64,000 nt of DNA from Algoriphagus locisalis (lineage in GTDB: Bacteria; Bacteroidota; Bacteroidia; Cytophagales; Cyclobacteriaceae): assembly GCF_900116615.1 (NCBI RefSeq), contig NZ_FPBF01000009.1, positions 158,094-222,093 of the forward strand. The letters are read 5' to 3'. Shown here piece by piece: positions 1-8,528 of this stretch. The translations under genes were made by a program, and so were the position numbers. The notes under the pieces were generated by a model that saw only the letters and a list, made by a program, of their open reading frames with translations, did not search any database and was not told where the DNA came from. Numbering within the stretch: the stretch's first letter is position 1; each line of letters begins with the position of its first letter.

Positions 1-1103
1 GAAGCATTCCCTATTTCCAAGGAGGAAAAGGCTATTCGGAACAGATTTACCTTCCTGCCTATGACTCCCAAGAGGCTATTTACGATGATTTAATCAATGA
101 ACTAACTGAAGCTACTGCTGCTTTGGATCCATCTGGGCCATTAGAGGCTGCTGATATTCTCTATGGCGGTGACCTGGACAAATGGAAGAATTTTGGTTAT
201 TCACTTCTTTTGAGAGCTGGAATGCGGCTGAGTGAAGTAAATCCGACCAAAGCTGCACAAGTGGTGCAGACTGCCGTGCAGGGTGGGGTTATTTTGACAA
301 ATGACGAAAATGCCAGAATCAACCATGATGCAAACTACACCAACCCAATCGGTAATTTTCTAAATGCGACTGAAGCTTCCAACTTCTACCTCACAAAGCC
401 TTTCGTAGATTACCTGCGAAGCAATAATGATCCTCGACTTTCTGCCATTGCGGTCACTTATGTAGGAGCCAAATCAGGTCCAGAACAGACCGTGGCTAAT
501 CAAACCTATGATGCAAGTGTTCATCAAGGATTGCCGATGGGAAATGATAATGCTGGTGCCGTAAGTGCAGCTTCAGCTCTGGGACTTGCCAGTTTTTATG
601 AATTTGCGCAAGCAGATAGAAGACGGGTGACCAAAAATACTGCTCCGAACTTTCTTGTAACTGCTTCGCAAAATTACTTGCTAATGGCAGAAGCCAGAGA
701 AAGAGGATGGATCAGTAGCGGGACGGTAGAAGAGTATTACAATACCGGTGTGCGTGCACATATGGAGCAACTTGGTACAGTAGATGAAGCGTCAACTATT
801 TCTACTTCGGAAATAAACCAATATCTCCAGCAAAACCCCTTTGACCAATCCATGGCATTGGAGCAGATCAACACGCAATATTGGGTTTCCAGTTTCCTGA
901 ATGGTCCTGAAGCATTTGCCAATTTCAGGAGATCCGGCTACCCGGAATTGACTCCAAATCCTTACCCAGGCAAAGAGGTGGAATTCATTAACCGATTAAC
1001 TTATCCGAACTCTGAAATTTCTGTGAATTCAGTAAACGTCCAAGCAGCTATCTCTGCTCAAGGCGCGGACAATCTCGCAACCAAAGTTTGGTGGGACAAA
1101 TAA
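1..1103 (+). CDS. SusD/RagB-like nutrient-binding outer membrane lipoprotein (3' part)
   Basis: The reading frame is open from base 3, so the gene starts before the window; about 366 C-terminal residues are present. The stretch ending NTQYWVSSFLNGPEAFANFR, followed by RRSGYPELTP, is typical of the SusD-like_2 family, whose members sit on the cell surface and bind glycans or other nutrients for a partner SusC TonB-dependent channel. The lipobox and N-terminal TPR region would lie upstream, and susC probably precedes it. It ends at a strong terminator, yet the same-strand catabolic genes begin only 61 bases later, which suggests shared substrate and perhaps graded read-through. Family assignment is secure; the ligand is unknown, though the following sugar-acid enzymes hint at an acidic sugar. 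Confidence 0.88.
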   Translation, partial: SIPYFQGGKGYSEQIYLPAYDSQEAIYDDLINELTEATAALDPSGPLEAADILYGGDLDKWKNFGYSLLLRAGMRLSEVNPTKAAQVVQTAVQGGVILTNDENARINHDANYTNPIGNFLNATEASNFYLTKPFVDYLRSNNDPRLSAIAVTYVGAKSGPEQTVANQTYDASVHQGLPMGNDNAGAVSAASALGLASFYEFAQADRRRVTKNTAPNFLVTASQNYLLMAEARERGWISSGTVEEYYNTGVRAHMEQLGTVDEASTISTSEINQYLQQNPFDQSMALEQINTQYWVSSFLNGPEAFANFRRSGYPELTPNPYPGKEVEFINRLTYPNSEISVNSVNVQAAISAQGADNLATKVWWDK

Positions 1104-1107
1104 AAAT

Positions 1108-1145
1108 AGAACCGAGTCTGGAAAATTCAGGCTCGGTTCTTTTTA
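1108..1145 (+). terminator. Rho-independent terminator after susD
   Basis: A 9-bp perfect stem (agaaccgag at 1108-1116, ctcggttct at 1132-1140) is followed by a T run. It lies 4 bases after the SusD stop codon and upstream of the RraA-like gene. It would lower expression of the enzyme genes relative to the surface lipoprotein. Confidence 0.85.
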
Positions 1146-1164
1146 ATTTTAGTTATATTCCAAA

Positions 1165-2097
1165 ATGAACAAAACCTATATAACCCTATTGCTTCTATTC
1201 TTTTTTGGAATAGATTCTTTTGCACAGCAAATTTCCAAAGAGGAAATGCTATTTCTCACCCAAGAATGGAAGGGAGAAAGATTTGAAGATGGTCGCCCTA
1301 AAGTGTCTGATGACCTACTGAGGCGTATGAAAATCGTGACTCATGATGAAGCCTGGGCTGTCATGAAAAATGCAGGCTACAAGTATCAATATGCTGAAGG
1401 CTGGGAAATGATCAACCCGGACAGCATTATGGTAGGAAGGGCACTGACGGCTACGTTTATGCCAGGCAGGCCAGATATCCATGGGGCTATAGATGCCCGC
1501 GGAAAGGCTGAAGGAAAGAAAGGTCAGAATGTTTGGCCGGTGGATTTATTGGTAAAAGGAGATGTTTACGTCGCCGACCAATTTGGGATACACGATGGTG
1601 GGCCCACTATCGGTGATAACGTAGGCAATGCGATTTTTGCCAATTCAGGCAATGGAATAGTTTACAACGGTGCGATCAGAGACATCGCAGGGCTGAAAGA
1701 AATCGGGGGCTTTACTTCCTACTATCGCAGCTATCATCCTTCTCATCACAATCAACCAAGAGATTTGAATACCATGTTGATAGGCATCAATAAGCCTACA
1801 AAAATTGGTCAAGCTACCGTGATGGCAGGTGATGTTGTCTTAGGACGAGATGGTGCGGTGTCTTTTATTCCTGCACATCTAGTCGAGCAAGTTGTGGTGA
1901 CTTCTGAAGTTGTCCGGCTGAGAGATATGTTTGGACATGAGCGAATCCGTGAGGGAAAATACACCGCTGGTGATATCGATACGAGATGGTCTGATGAAAT
2001 AGAAAAAGACTTTTCTCAATGGCTTGAATCCCATATCGACGAATTGCCAATAGCACGGGAGCAAATTCAAGAAATACTCAAAAACAGAACCTGGTAA
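1165..2097 (+). CDS. Exported RraA-family (class II aldolase/decarboxylase-like) protein, copy 1
   Basis: This 310-residue protein has a Sec-type signal peptide (hydrophobic residues about 5-19, cleavage likely after SFAQ). The rest is an RraA/HMG-aldolase-like fold: a GDN turn around D151, then GxxxNGAIRD with R172 and D173, the arginine-aspartate pair of the family. Characterised relatives are metal-dependent aldolases acting on 4-hydroxy-2-oxo acids, oxaloacetate decarboxylases, or the RNase E inhibitor RraA. An exported copy beside sugar-acid dehydratases points to aldol cleavage of a 2-keto-3-deoxy acid rather than RNase control. The acidic residue that, as I recall, often follows RDxx in aldolases is glycine here. 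It is paralogous to 3458-4432. The exact substrate is not known. Confidence 0.82.
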   Translation: MNKTYITLLLLFFFGIDSFAQQISKEEMLFLTQEWKGERFEDGRPKVSDDLLRRMKIVTHDEAWAVMKNAGYKYQYAEGWEMINPDSIMVGRALTATFMPGRPDIHGAIDARGKAEGKKGQNVWPVDLLVKGDVYVADQFGIHDGGPTIGDNVGNAIFANSGNGIVYNGAIRDIAGLKEIGGFTSYYRSYHPSHHNQPRDLNTMLIGINKPTKIGQATVMAGDVVLGRDGAVSFIPAHLVEQVVVTSEVVRLRDMFGHERIREGKYTAGDIDTRWSDEIEKDFSQWLESHIDELPIAREQIQEILKNRTW

Positions 2098-2121
2098 ACT
2101 ATATCAAAACCTAAAAAACCT

Positions 2122-3396
2122 ATGAAATCTAAGAATTCAAGAAGATCCTTTTTACAAAAAAGTGCAGTTGCTGGCCTGACCGGTGCCGGCTTGATGGGGA
2201 CTTTTGGTGGCCTCAATGAAGCTGTAGCCAAACAGAATCCTTACTCTAATCCTTCTGATCTGAAAATCACAGATGTAAAATGTGCCTACGTAAGGGGTGC
2301 AGTCTATGTCAAAATATACACCAACCAGGATGTGTGGGGTTGTGGAGAGGCGGTTGATGCCATCCAAGGAACCTATTACATGATCCAAAGAATGGGCAGA
2401 CAGCTGAGAGGTCAAAACCCTCTCAATCCCAATCGTCTTGCCGAGCAAATCCGCAAAGGAGCATTTTTTGGAGGTGCACAATCCGGCGTATTTGTAGCGG
2501 TTTTGACTGCTGTAGAAACGGCCCTCTGGGATATTACCGGGAAAGTCTTTAACGTCCCTGTGTATCAATTACTGGGAGGGAAATTCAGGGATAAAATCCG
2601 TGTTTATTGCGACACAGCGCTTTATACCTCGACAAATCCTACTCCAAATGATTATGCCATGGCGGCAAGAAATGCAGTATCCAAAGGATATAACGCTGTG
2701 AAATTTGATGTGGATGATGCCAGAGATCCAAATAAATATGACCGATTCAACTGGACCGCAAGCCCAGCTGAAATAGAGCGAATGTACAATGCTATCGCGG
2801 CAGTGAGGGAAGAGGTGGGGCCAAATATAGATATCTGTGTGGATATGCACGGACGCTATGATGCCGTCACCGGGATGAAAATGGCAAAAGCTTATGAGCC
2901 ATTGAACTTGATGTTCTTAGAAGAACCTATTCCTGCGGACAACCCCGAAATGTATAAGCACATTACCCAAGAAACTAGCACTCCTATCTGTGCGGGAGAA
3001 AATATCTATCTCGCCTATGGATTCACAAAATTACTGTCAGATGGAGCTTTGAATATCATCATGCCTGATTTGCAAAAGGCAGGTGGACTCGGCGAGGGGC
3101 AACGTATAGCCAATCTGGCAAACCTTTATTATGTGCCTTTTTCACCACATATGGTAGCTTCTTTTCTTGGAGCAATGGCTAGTTGCCATGTCTGTGCTTC
3201 TGTGCCCAACTTCCAGATCATGGAATGGCAAATCTACATGGACACAGATGACCTATGGAAAGACATCGTAACCTATGATGGACCAAGGACTGAAAATAGT
3301 TTTATCACAGTTTCTGAAAAACCAGGAATTGGAGTGGAAATCAACGAGGAAGGAATGAAAAAACACGCAGTTCCTGGAATTCCATTCTTTGAATAA
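2122..3396 (+). CDS. Tat-exported enolase-superfamily dehydratase (mandelate racemase/galactonate dehydratase-like), copy 1
   Basis: The 424-residue protein opens with a twin-arginine signal (SRRSFLQK, residues 6-13, then a hydrophobic stretch to about 30), so it should fold in the cytoplasm and act outside it. The mandelate racemase/muconate lactonizing architecture follows: capping domain to about 150, then the barrel with K194, metal ligands D241 (DMHGR), E267 (FLEEP) and E293 (CAGEN), and H343 (SPHMV). The DMHGR motif with its histidine resembles galactonate/mannonate-type acid-sugar dehydratases, which remove water from an aldonic or uronic acid to give a 2-keto-3-deoxy acid. It starts 24 bases after the preceding RraA-like gene. 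Superfamily is certain; substrate is inferred. Confidence 0.87.
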   Translation: MKSKNSRRSFLQKSAVAGLTGAGLMGTFGGLNEAVAKQNPYSNPSDLKITDVKCAYVRGAVYVKIYTNQDVWGCGEAVDAIQGTYYMIQRMGRQLRGQNPLNPNRLAEQIRKGAFFGGAQSGVFVAVLTAVETALWDITGKVFNVPVYQLLGGKFRDKIRVYCDTALYTSTNPTPNDYAMAARNAVSKGYNAVKFDVDDARDPNKYDRFNWTASPAEIERMYNAIAAVREEVGPNIDICVDMHGRYDAVTGMKMAKAYEPLNLMFLEEPIPADNPEMYKHITQETSTPICAGENIYLAYGFTKLLSDGALNIIMPDLQKAGGLGEGQRIANLANLYYVPFSPHMVASFLGAMASCHVCASVPNFQIMEWQIYMDTDDLWKDIVTYDGPRTENSFITVSEKPGIGVEINEEGMKKHAVPGIPFFE

Positions 3397-3457
3397 TCAT
3401 GACAAAGGTTTGAATTCAGCATTGTAATGCGAATCAAAAACCATAAATCCTAACTAC

Positions 3458-4432
3458 ATGAACCCAATTTCATTACCTCAAAAGAAGATCAAGACTTCTC
3501 TCTTGATAGGTGCTCTTTCGTGCCTTTTTTTAATGCCCAAAATAGAGGCACAAGCTCAAAATGTAGGCGCTTCACCAGAATATATCAAAGCTTTAACGGC
3601 CGATTGGCAAGGTGAAAGATTTGCTGATGGAAGACCGAAGGTCTCTGATTCCATTCTGGAACGCCTAAAGAAAATCTCCATTGAAGAAGCTTGGGGCGTA
3701 TTGCGCAACAAAGGCTATCAGAATCAATACGAAGGAGAATGGCAAATCATGCTTCCGGATGAAGCGATGACAGGTCGGGTGGTCACAGCGCAATACATGC
3801 CGCTTCGACCGGACTTGGAAAAGCAGGTGAAAGATCAAGGAGTGGAAAAGGAAGGGCGATCTCCCAAGGGAGGGACGAATTCTTGGCCTATCGATATTCT
3901 CTCCAACGGCGATGTTTATGTAGCCGATGGTTATGGGAAAATAGTTGACGGGACACTTATTGGCGATAATCTCGGAAATGCCATCTATGCCAAATCCCAG
4001 CGTGGAGTGATTTTCAACGGCTCTGTGAGAGATCAGGAAGGCTTATCAGAAATCGAAGGATTTAATGCCTGGATGAAAGGCCAGGATCCATCTTATATTC
4101 AGCAAATGATGTTGACTTCCATTAACTCTCCTATTAGAGTGGGACGTGCTACTGTTCTACCTGGCGATGTGGTTTTGGCCAAAAAGTACGGAGTGATTTT
4201 TATTCCGGCTTATTTGGTGGAGGAGCTGGTATTGACTTCAGAAGTAACCGGGTTAAGAGATGAATTTGGTCACCAGAGACTTCGTGAAGGTAAGTATCTC
4301 GCCGGCCAGATTGATAGCCAGTGGACCGAGGAAATCAAAAAGGACTTTTTGGATTGGCTGAATAATTATCCAGGAAAACTGCCCATGACCAAAGAGGAAT
4401 TGGATAATTACCTCAAAGAGCGGAATTATTAA
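3458..4432 (+). CDS. Exported RraA-family (class II aldolase/decarboxylase-like) protein, copy 2
   Basis: This 324-residue paralogue of 1165-2097 shares the same blocks: GERFADGRPKVSD near residues 52-64, WPIDIL, GDVYVAD, GDNLGNAIYA with D170, and NGSVRD with R191 and D192. A Sec signal is visible (basic PQKKIK, hydrophobic residues about 14-26, cleavage near EAQAQ). As in copy 1, a glycine follows RDxx where many RraA-type aldolases carry an acidic residue, so this may be a separate subfamily. It lies between two dehydratase genes, 61 bases after the first and 53 before the second, which implies a second enzyme pair in one transcript. The reaction is inferred as aldol cleavage or decarboxylation of a 2-oxo acid. 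Confidence 0.82.
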   Translation: MNPISLPQKKIKTSLLIGALSCLFLMPKIEAQAQNVGASPEYIKALTADWQGERFADGRPKVSDSILERLKKISIEEAWGVLRNKGYQNQYEGEWQIMLPDEAMTGRVVTAQYMPLRPDLEKQVKDQGVEKEGRSPKGGTNSWPIDILSNGDVYVADGYGKIVDGTLIGDNLGNAIYAKSQRGVIFNGSVRDQEGLSEIEGFNAWMKGQDPSYIQQMMLTSINSPIRVGRATVLPGDVVLAKKYGVIFIPAYLVEELVLTSEVTGLRDEFGHQRLREGKYLAGQIDSQWTEEIKKDFLDWLNNYPGKLPMTKEELDNYLKERNY

Positions 4433-4485
4433 TTCATTTTCCCTTCAAATCGAATATACTCAATAACCCAATAACCCATTTTACC

Positions 4486-5970
4486 ATGAAAAACACCCTA
4501 AAACACCTCATTCAAAAGAATAAGGAGCGAGAGCGTGCTTACACCGCTCAGCGTCAAGCTGAAATTGATAACCCATTTACCAAAGACAATAGGAGAGATT
4601 TTTTGAAAAAAACAGCGCTTGGTGGCTTGAGTTTATCTGCCTTGATGGGACTTAGTATAGAAGACACCATGGCCGAAACGACTAAAAATGTACGTCGTGC
4701 GTCTGCACCTTCTGATCTAAAAATCACTGATTTGCGCTATGCCCTCACCAATGTGATGAACGGTACAGCCATCATCCGTATAGATACCAATCAGGGGATC
4801 TACGGCTTGGGTGAGGTAAGGGACGGGGCAGATCCTAAGTATGCGTTGATGCTGAAAAGCAGGATACTGGGAGAAAACCCTTGCAATGTAGAGAAGCTCT
4901 TCAAAATCATCAAACAATTTGGTGGGCAATCAAGGCAAGCTGGGGGCGTATGTGCAGTGGAAATGGCCCTGTGGGATCTATGTGGCAAAGCTTACAATGT
5001 TCCTGCTTGGCAGTTGCTTGGGGGACGATATCGCGATTCTGTGAGGCTATATGCCGATACTCCCGAGGCAGATTCTCCAGAGGAGCAACTTAAACTAATC
5101 AAATACAGAACTGAAGAACAAGGATATACTTGGCTGAAAATGGACGTTTCCATCGGTGAGATCATGGATATTCCAGGTTGTATCGTCAATCCTGAGATTT
5201 TCAAAATGGGAAAAAGTCAGTGGCAAGGAGGCTATATGTCATATGCCAACACGGCTCATCCATTCACAGGAGTGCAGATCACGGAAAAAGGACTGGATGA
5301 ACTCGCCAAAATCGTGGATCATGTACGTGGTATGGTAGGCTATGATATTCCTATTTCTACTGATCATTACGGTCACTTTGATCTCAATAACTGTATCAGA
5401 CTAGGACAGGCATTGGATAAGTACCGCCTAGCATGGTTAGAGGACATGGTGCCGTGGCAGATGTGGCAGCAGCATAAGACGATCACCGATGCTTTGAATA
5501 CGCCTACCACCACAGGAGAGGATATTTACCTTCTGGAGTATTTCAAAGACCTAATCGATAATCATGCAGTGGATATTGTTCATCCGGATTTGGCTTCATC
5601 AGGTGGGCTTTTGGAGACAAAAAAAATAGCTGATTACGCAGAAGAAAAAGGAATTGGTATGGCGATGCACCAAGCTGGAACTCCGGTTTCTTTTATGGCG
5701 AATGTGCATTGCGCGGCTGCTACTCAAAATTTCCTGGCCTTGGAACATCACTCGGTAGATATACCTTGGTGGGAAGATCTAGTGACCATGACAGGTGGAG
5801 GCAAAATGATAGACAAAGGTTACGCCCCTGTACCGTTAGATGCGCCAGGTTTAGGGATTGAGCTGAATGAGGAAGTGATAAAAGCACATCTTCATCCGTC
5901 GGATAGCTCTTATTTTGCACCTACCGATATGTGGAATGAAAAGCGTTCTCACGATAGAACCTATAGTTAA
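4486..5970 (+). CDS. Tat-exported enolase-superfamily dehydratase, copy 2
   Basis: A 494-residue mandelate racemase-family protein, larger and clearly diverged from the copy at 2122-3396. A Tat motif (NRRDFLKK, residues 35-42) precedes a hydrophobic segment to about 56, after an unusually long charged n-region rich in K, R and E. Catalytic features are K218 (LKMD), metal ligands D293 (TDHYGH), E319 (WLEDM) and E345 (TGEDI), and H395 (MHQAG). The insert at about 222-265 is absent from copy 1. It probably dehydrates or epimerises an acid sugar in the periplasm, complementing the first dehydratase. The start could be later, but no closer ATG keeps the whole Tat n-region. Confidence 0.85.
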   Translation: MKNTLKHLIQKNKERERAYTAQRQAEIDNPFTKDNRRDFLKKTALGGLSLSALMGLSIEDTMAETTKNVRRASAPSDLKITDLRYALTNVMNGTAIIRIDTNQGIYGLGEVRDGADPKYALMLKSRILGENPCNVEKLFKIIKQFGGQSRQAGGVCAVEMALWDLCGKAYNVPAWQLLGGRYRDSVRLYADTPEADSPEEQLKLIKYRTEEQGYTWLKMDVSIGEIMDIPGCIVNPEIFKMGKSQWQGGYMSYANTAHPFTGVQITEKGLDELAKIVDHVRGMVGYDIPISTDHYGHFDLNNCIRLGQALDKYRLAWLEDMVPWQMWQQHKTITDALNTPTTTGEDIYLLEYFKDLIDNHAVDIVHPDLASSGGLLETKKIADYAEEKGIGMAMHQAGTPVSFMANVHCAAATQNFLALEHHSVDIPWWEDLVTMTGGGKMIDKGYAPVPLDAPGLGIELNEEVIKAHLHPSDSSYFAPTDMWNEKRSHDRTYS

Positions 5971-5997
5971 GAATACCTATTTTACTTATTGTTAAAG

Positions 5998-6037
5998 GAC
6001 CCGGAGATTTGTATTTAACTGGTTTTCGGGTCATTTT
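5998..6037 (+). terminator. Possible hairpin terminator or attenuator
   Basis: A 6-bp stem (gacccg at 5998-6003, cgggtc at 6027-6032) with a long loop is followed by attttaaaaaa. It lies between the second dehydratase and the transporter gene. The stem is short, so a partial attenuator is as likely as a full terminator. Confidence 0.4.
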
Positions 6038-6066
6038 AAAAAAGCTTTCACCAAAAACAATATATT

Positions 6067-7164
6067 TTGAATCCAAAAATCACCAAAGCTCTTTCTATTC
6101 TCAGCGGCGTTTTATTCATTGCTGCGCTTGCTGTCAGTCTCTTCGTTGATATTTCAAAAGGAGGATTCTTGTGGATCGGTTTTTTCTTTATCTGTGCGAT
6201 TGCCTTTTTAGGGATTCCTAAGCTCAAGGGATATGCATACTCTATGATGATTTTTGGTTCAGTAGCTTTGGCACTATATTTCCCGCAGTATTTCCAAGAA
6301 TACAATGGCTTCAAATTTAGTGTACTGATTGTTCCCTTGATTCAAATTATCATGTTTGGCATGGGCACATCTATGAGTATCAAGGATTTTCTCGGTGTAA
6401 TCAAAATGCCCAAAGGAGTGCTGATTGGTGTTCTTTGTCAATTTTCAATTATGCCATTCATCGGGTTTACACTAGCAAATTTGAGTGGGTTTCCGCCTGA
6501 AATTGCCGCTGGAATTATACTGATCGGATGCTCTCCAAGTGGTATGGCTTCCAATGTGATGGCGTTTCTAGCCAGAGCCAATTTGGCGCTGTCAATCACC
6601 GTCACTTCAGTCACCACCTTACTAGCTCCTTTCGTCACCCCATTTTTGATGGGATGGCTTGCTGGTGAATTTGTTGCGATTGATGTGCTTGACATGATGT
6701 TTAGCATTGTCAAAATGGTCATTATCCCGATTGGAGCAGGACTACTCTTCAATTATTTCCTTCGTGGCAAAGCCAAGTGGCTGGATGATCTCATGCCTAT
6801 AATTTCAATGGCTGCCATCGCCTTGATTTTGATAGTGATAGTAGCGGCTGGTAGGGATAGCCTTCTGGATATCGGGCCACTATTAATTGTGTTGGTAATT
6901 GCTCATAATCTATTTGGCTATTTACTAGGTTACTGGGCGAGTAGGTTATTTAGGCTCAGCGAAAAAGATTGTAGAACTATCGCGATAGAAGTGGGGATGC
7001 AAAATGGAGGTCTTGCCTCTGGTATAGCAAAGGAAATGGGAAAAATCGCAACAGTTGGTCTTGCACCCGCTGTATTTGGTCCGTTTATGAATGTGAGTGG
7101 TTCTATACTCGCTTCCTATTGGCATAAAAAGCCTATTCCAGATGAAACAATTGATAATTCTTAG
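6067..7164 (+). CDS. BASS-family (bile acid:sodium symporter-like) organic-acid transporter
   Basis: The 365-residue protein is almost entirely hydrophobic, with about nine or ten membrane segments. It shows the family signatures GMGTSMSIKDF, GCSPSGMASNVMAFLARAN with following TSVTTLLAP, and EVGMQNGGLASG near the C-terminus. Members are sodium-coupled importers of organic anions; characterised bacterial and plant relatives carry pyruvate, ketopantoate or bile acids. The start is TTG: it is the only start that keeps the first membrane segment, since the next in-frame ATG would delete about 60 residues. It follows the second dehydratase by 96 bases and ends the operon, so import of a 2-oxo acid made outside the cytoplasm is the attractive inference. 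Confidence 0.85.
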   Translation: MNPKITKALSILSGVLFIAALAVSLFVDISKGGFLWIGFFFICAIAFLGIPKLKGYAYSMMIFGSVALALYFPQYFQEYNGFKFSVLIVPLIQIIMFGMGTSMSIKDFLGVIKMPKGVLIGVLCQFSIMPFIGFTLANLSGFPPEIAAGIILIGCSPSGMASNVMAFLARANLALSITVTSVTTLLAPFVTPFLMGWLAGEFVAIDVLDMMFSIVKMVIIPIGAGLLFNYFLRGKAKWLDDLMPIISMAAIALILIVIVAAGRDSLLDIGPLLIVLVIAHNLFGYLLGYWASRLFRLSEKDCRTIAIEVGMQNGGLASGIAKEMGKIATVGLAPAVFGPFMNVSGSILASYWHKKPIPDETIDNS

Positions 7165-7174
7165 CTAAAAAAAG

Positions 7175-7205
7175 AGACAGTCCCACTAATCGGACTGTCT
7201 TTTTC
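7175..7205. terminator. Bidirectional rho-independent terminator
   Basis: A perfect 9-bp stem (agacagtcc at 7175-7183, ggactgtct at 7192-7200) has an A-rich 5' flank and a T-rich 3' flank. It closes the sugar-acid operon and can also serve the convergent minus-strand DUF1275 gene. Confidence 0.88.
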
Positions 7206-7274
7206 TAGTTTTCAAAACCTTTATGATAAGCTGTTTAATTTGGGTGACTTCACAACTCCTTTTAGTCTATTTTG

Positions 7275-8048
7275 TTATGGATTAGAAAGTTGAGGTGCTT
7301 GCCTTTTAATGATTTTTCTGTAGTAGGGTTGTTTTCTCTGAAGCAAACTATTCATTTTTAACCTATAGAAATCATACCCTATCACAATCACTAAAAAGAT
7401 ACATACGATATAAAATACATTATAGGCTATGGTGAGATAAATATATCCTGCCGAAATGCCCCCGGCTAAGTAGGAAGTCATGATTGTCAACAGTAGCTTC
7501 CACTTATTTCTCAAGTGTGGATTTTCTCTATTTTCTTTTTTAGTAAAAAGCGACGCAAGTATGCCCAAGTCAGTCGTTAACCCTGTTAGGTGGGTGGTTT
7601 TGACTGCTGAATTTGATATAGTCGCGGTAAGCCCGTTTTGTATGCCCATGGCAAAAAGCATCGCGCTCACCATCAGTTCAGTTTCCAGTAAGGTCTCCTT
7701 GTAGTAAAATTGAATATAAGTGCCTACCACTAACAAGCAAATGATCTCCAATACGATAGGGATAGAATGAGCTAAGTATGCCTTTTCCTTTTTGAAATTA
7801 ATTACGATCAGGTTTGAAGTGAAATTCCCTAAGAAGAACAAACCAATCCAGCCAAAAACTACCAGAGCCTGATACCAATTGCCATGAGAAATTTCCTGGG
7901 CTAGAATAGCGTAATGACCTGTTACATTGGAGGTGAAAGCGAAGAAAATAATCACAGAGATCACGTTTACCATGCCTGCAGAAAATGCAGTCAGAGCACC
8001 GAGTTGAATATTTTCTTTGACTGTCCGATCTCTGTATCTACTAATCAT
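7275..8048 (-). CDS. DUF1275/YoaK-family membrane protein
   Basis: A 257-residue protein with about six or seven membrane segments. The N-terminal block with LGALTAFSAGMVNVIS followed by SNVTGH is characteristic of DUF1275 (YoaK) proteins; the C-terminal half repeats the pattern with NGLTATIS and KTTHLTGLTTDLG. No biochemical function is established for the family. Its start is 4 bases from the stop of the lipocalin-like gene, so the three minus-strand genes from 9044 to 7275 probably form one operon. Confidence 0.82.
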   Translation of the reverse strand: MISRYRDRTVKENIQLGALTAFSAGMVNVISVIIFFAFTSNVTGHYAILAQEISHGNWYQALVVFGWIGLFFLGNFTSNLIVINFKKEKAYLAHSIPIVLEIICLLVVGTYIQFYYKETLLETELMVSAMLFAMGIQNGLTATISNSAVKTTHLTGLTTDLGILASLFTKKENRENPHLRNKWKLLLTIMTSYLAGGISAGYIYLTIAYNVFYIVCIFLVIVIGYDFYRLKMNSLLQRKQPYYRKIIKRQAPQLSNP

Positions 8049-8052
8049 TTTC

Positions 8053-8517
8053 CTAGGTATTGATTTTTTCGAAAGTCATTTTGACTATACCTCTCACCTG
8101 CATGTCAAAATTGAAGTGTAATATCATACGATCTGCACTGAGTTCCTGGATTTCATAATGCTCCATTAGGTCAGATCCATCGATTTGAAGAATGTTTCCT
8201 CGGCCTTTAAGCGTCCAGTGAAAGCATTTTTTGCTGTCAGATCCTTGCATTTCCACTGTTTCATCCTCTGTGAATTTCCAGGTTTCAGCCTTATGTATGA
8301 TGAGGTTTTGGCTGATTTGATCTTTGATATGGTCTGTAATCATATAGTCAAAGCTGCTGTCCGCTTTACGTGTGGAATCCAGTTTTTCATATTCCCATGA
8401 AACTTCCTTCCATTCTCCCAGAATGCTGTCACTGGGAGTTTTCTGAAATGATAGCAGTGTAAAATATACTACCACCACTAGGGTAAATATCGTCAGGTAG
8501 AGGTAGGTAGATTTCAC
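8053..8517 (-). CDS. Membrane-anchored lipocalin-like protein
   Basis: I place the start at a GTG at 8517, giving about 154 residues beginning KSTYLYL. The frame stays open to an ATG at 8616, but that start would overlap the upstream Usp-like gene by 88 bases. From 8517 the protein begins with one hydrophobic anchor (TIFTLVVVVYFTLL) followed by ILGEWKEVSWEYEK and alternating beta-strand blocks (WKFTEDETVEM, FHWTLKGRGNILQI, MILHFNF). This pattern resembles the small lipocalin-like domains common in Bacteroidota. It lies 11 bases after the upstream stop codon. Ligand and role are unknown. Confidence 0.62.
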   Translation of the reverse strand: MKSTYLYLTIFTLVVVVYFTLLSFQKTPSDSILGEWKEVSWEYEKLDSTRKADSSFDYMITDHIKDQISQNLIIHKAETWKFTEDETVEMQGSDSKKCFHWTLKGRGNILQIDGSDLMEHYEIQELSADRMILHFNFDMQVRGIVKMTFEKINT

Positions 8518-8528
8518 GGTTTTATAGA

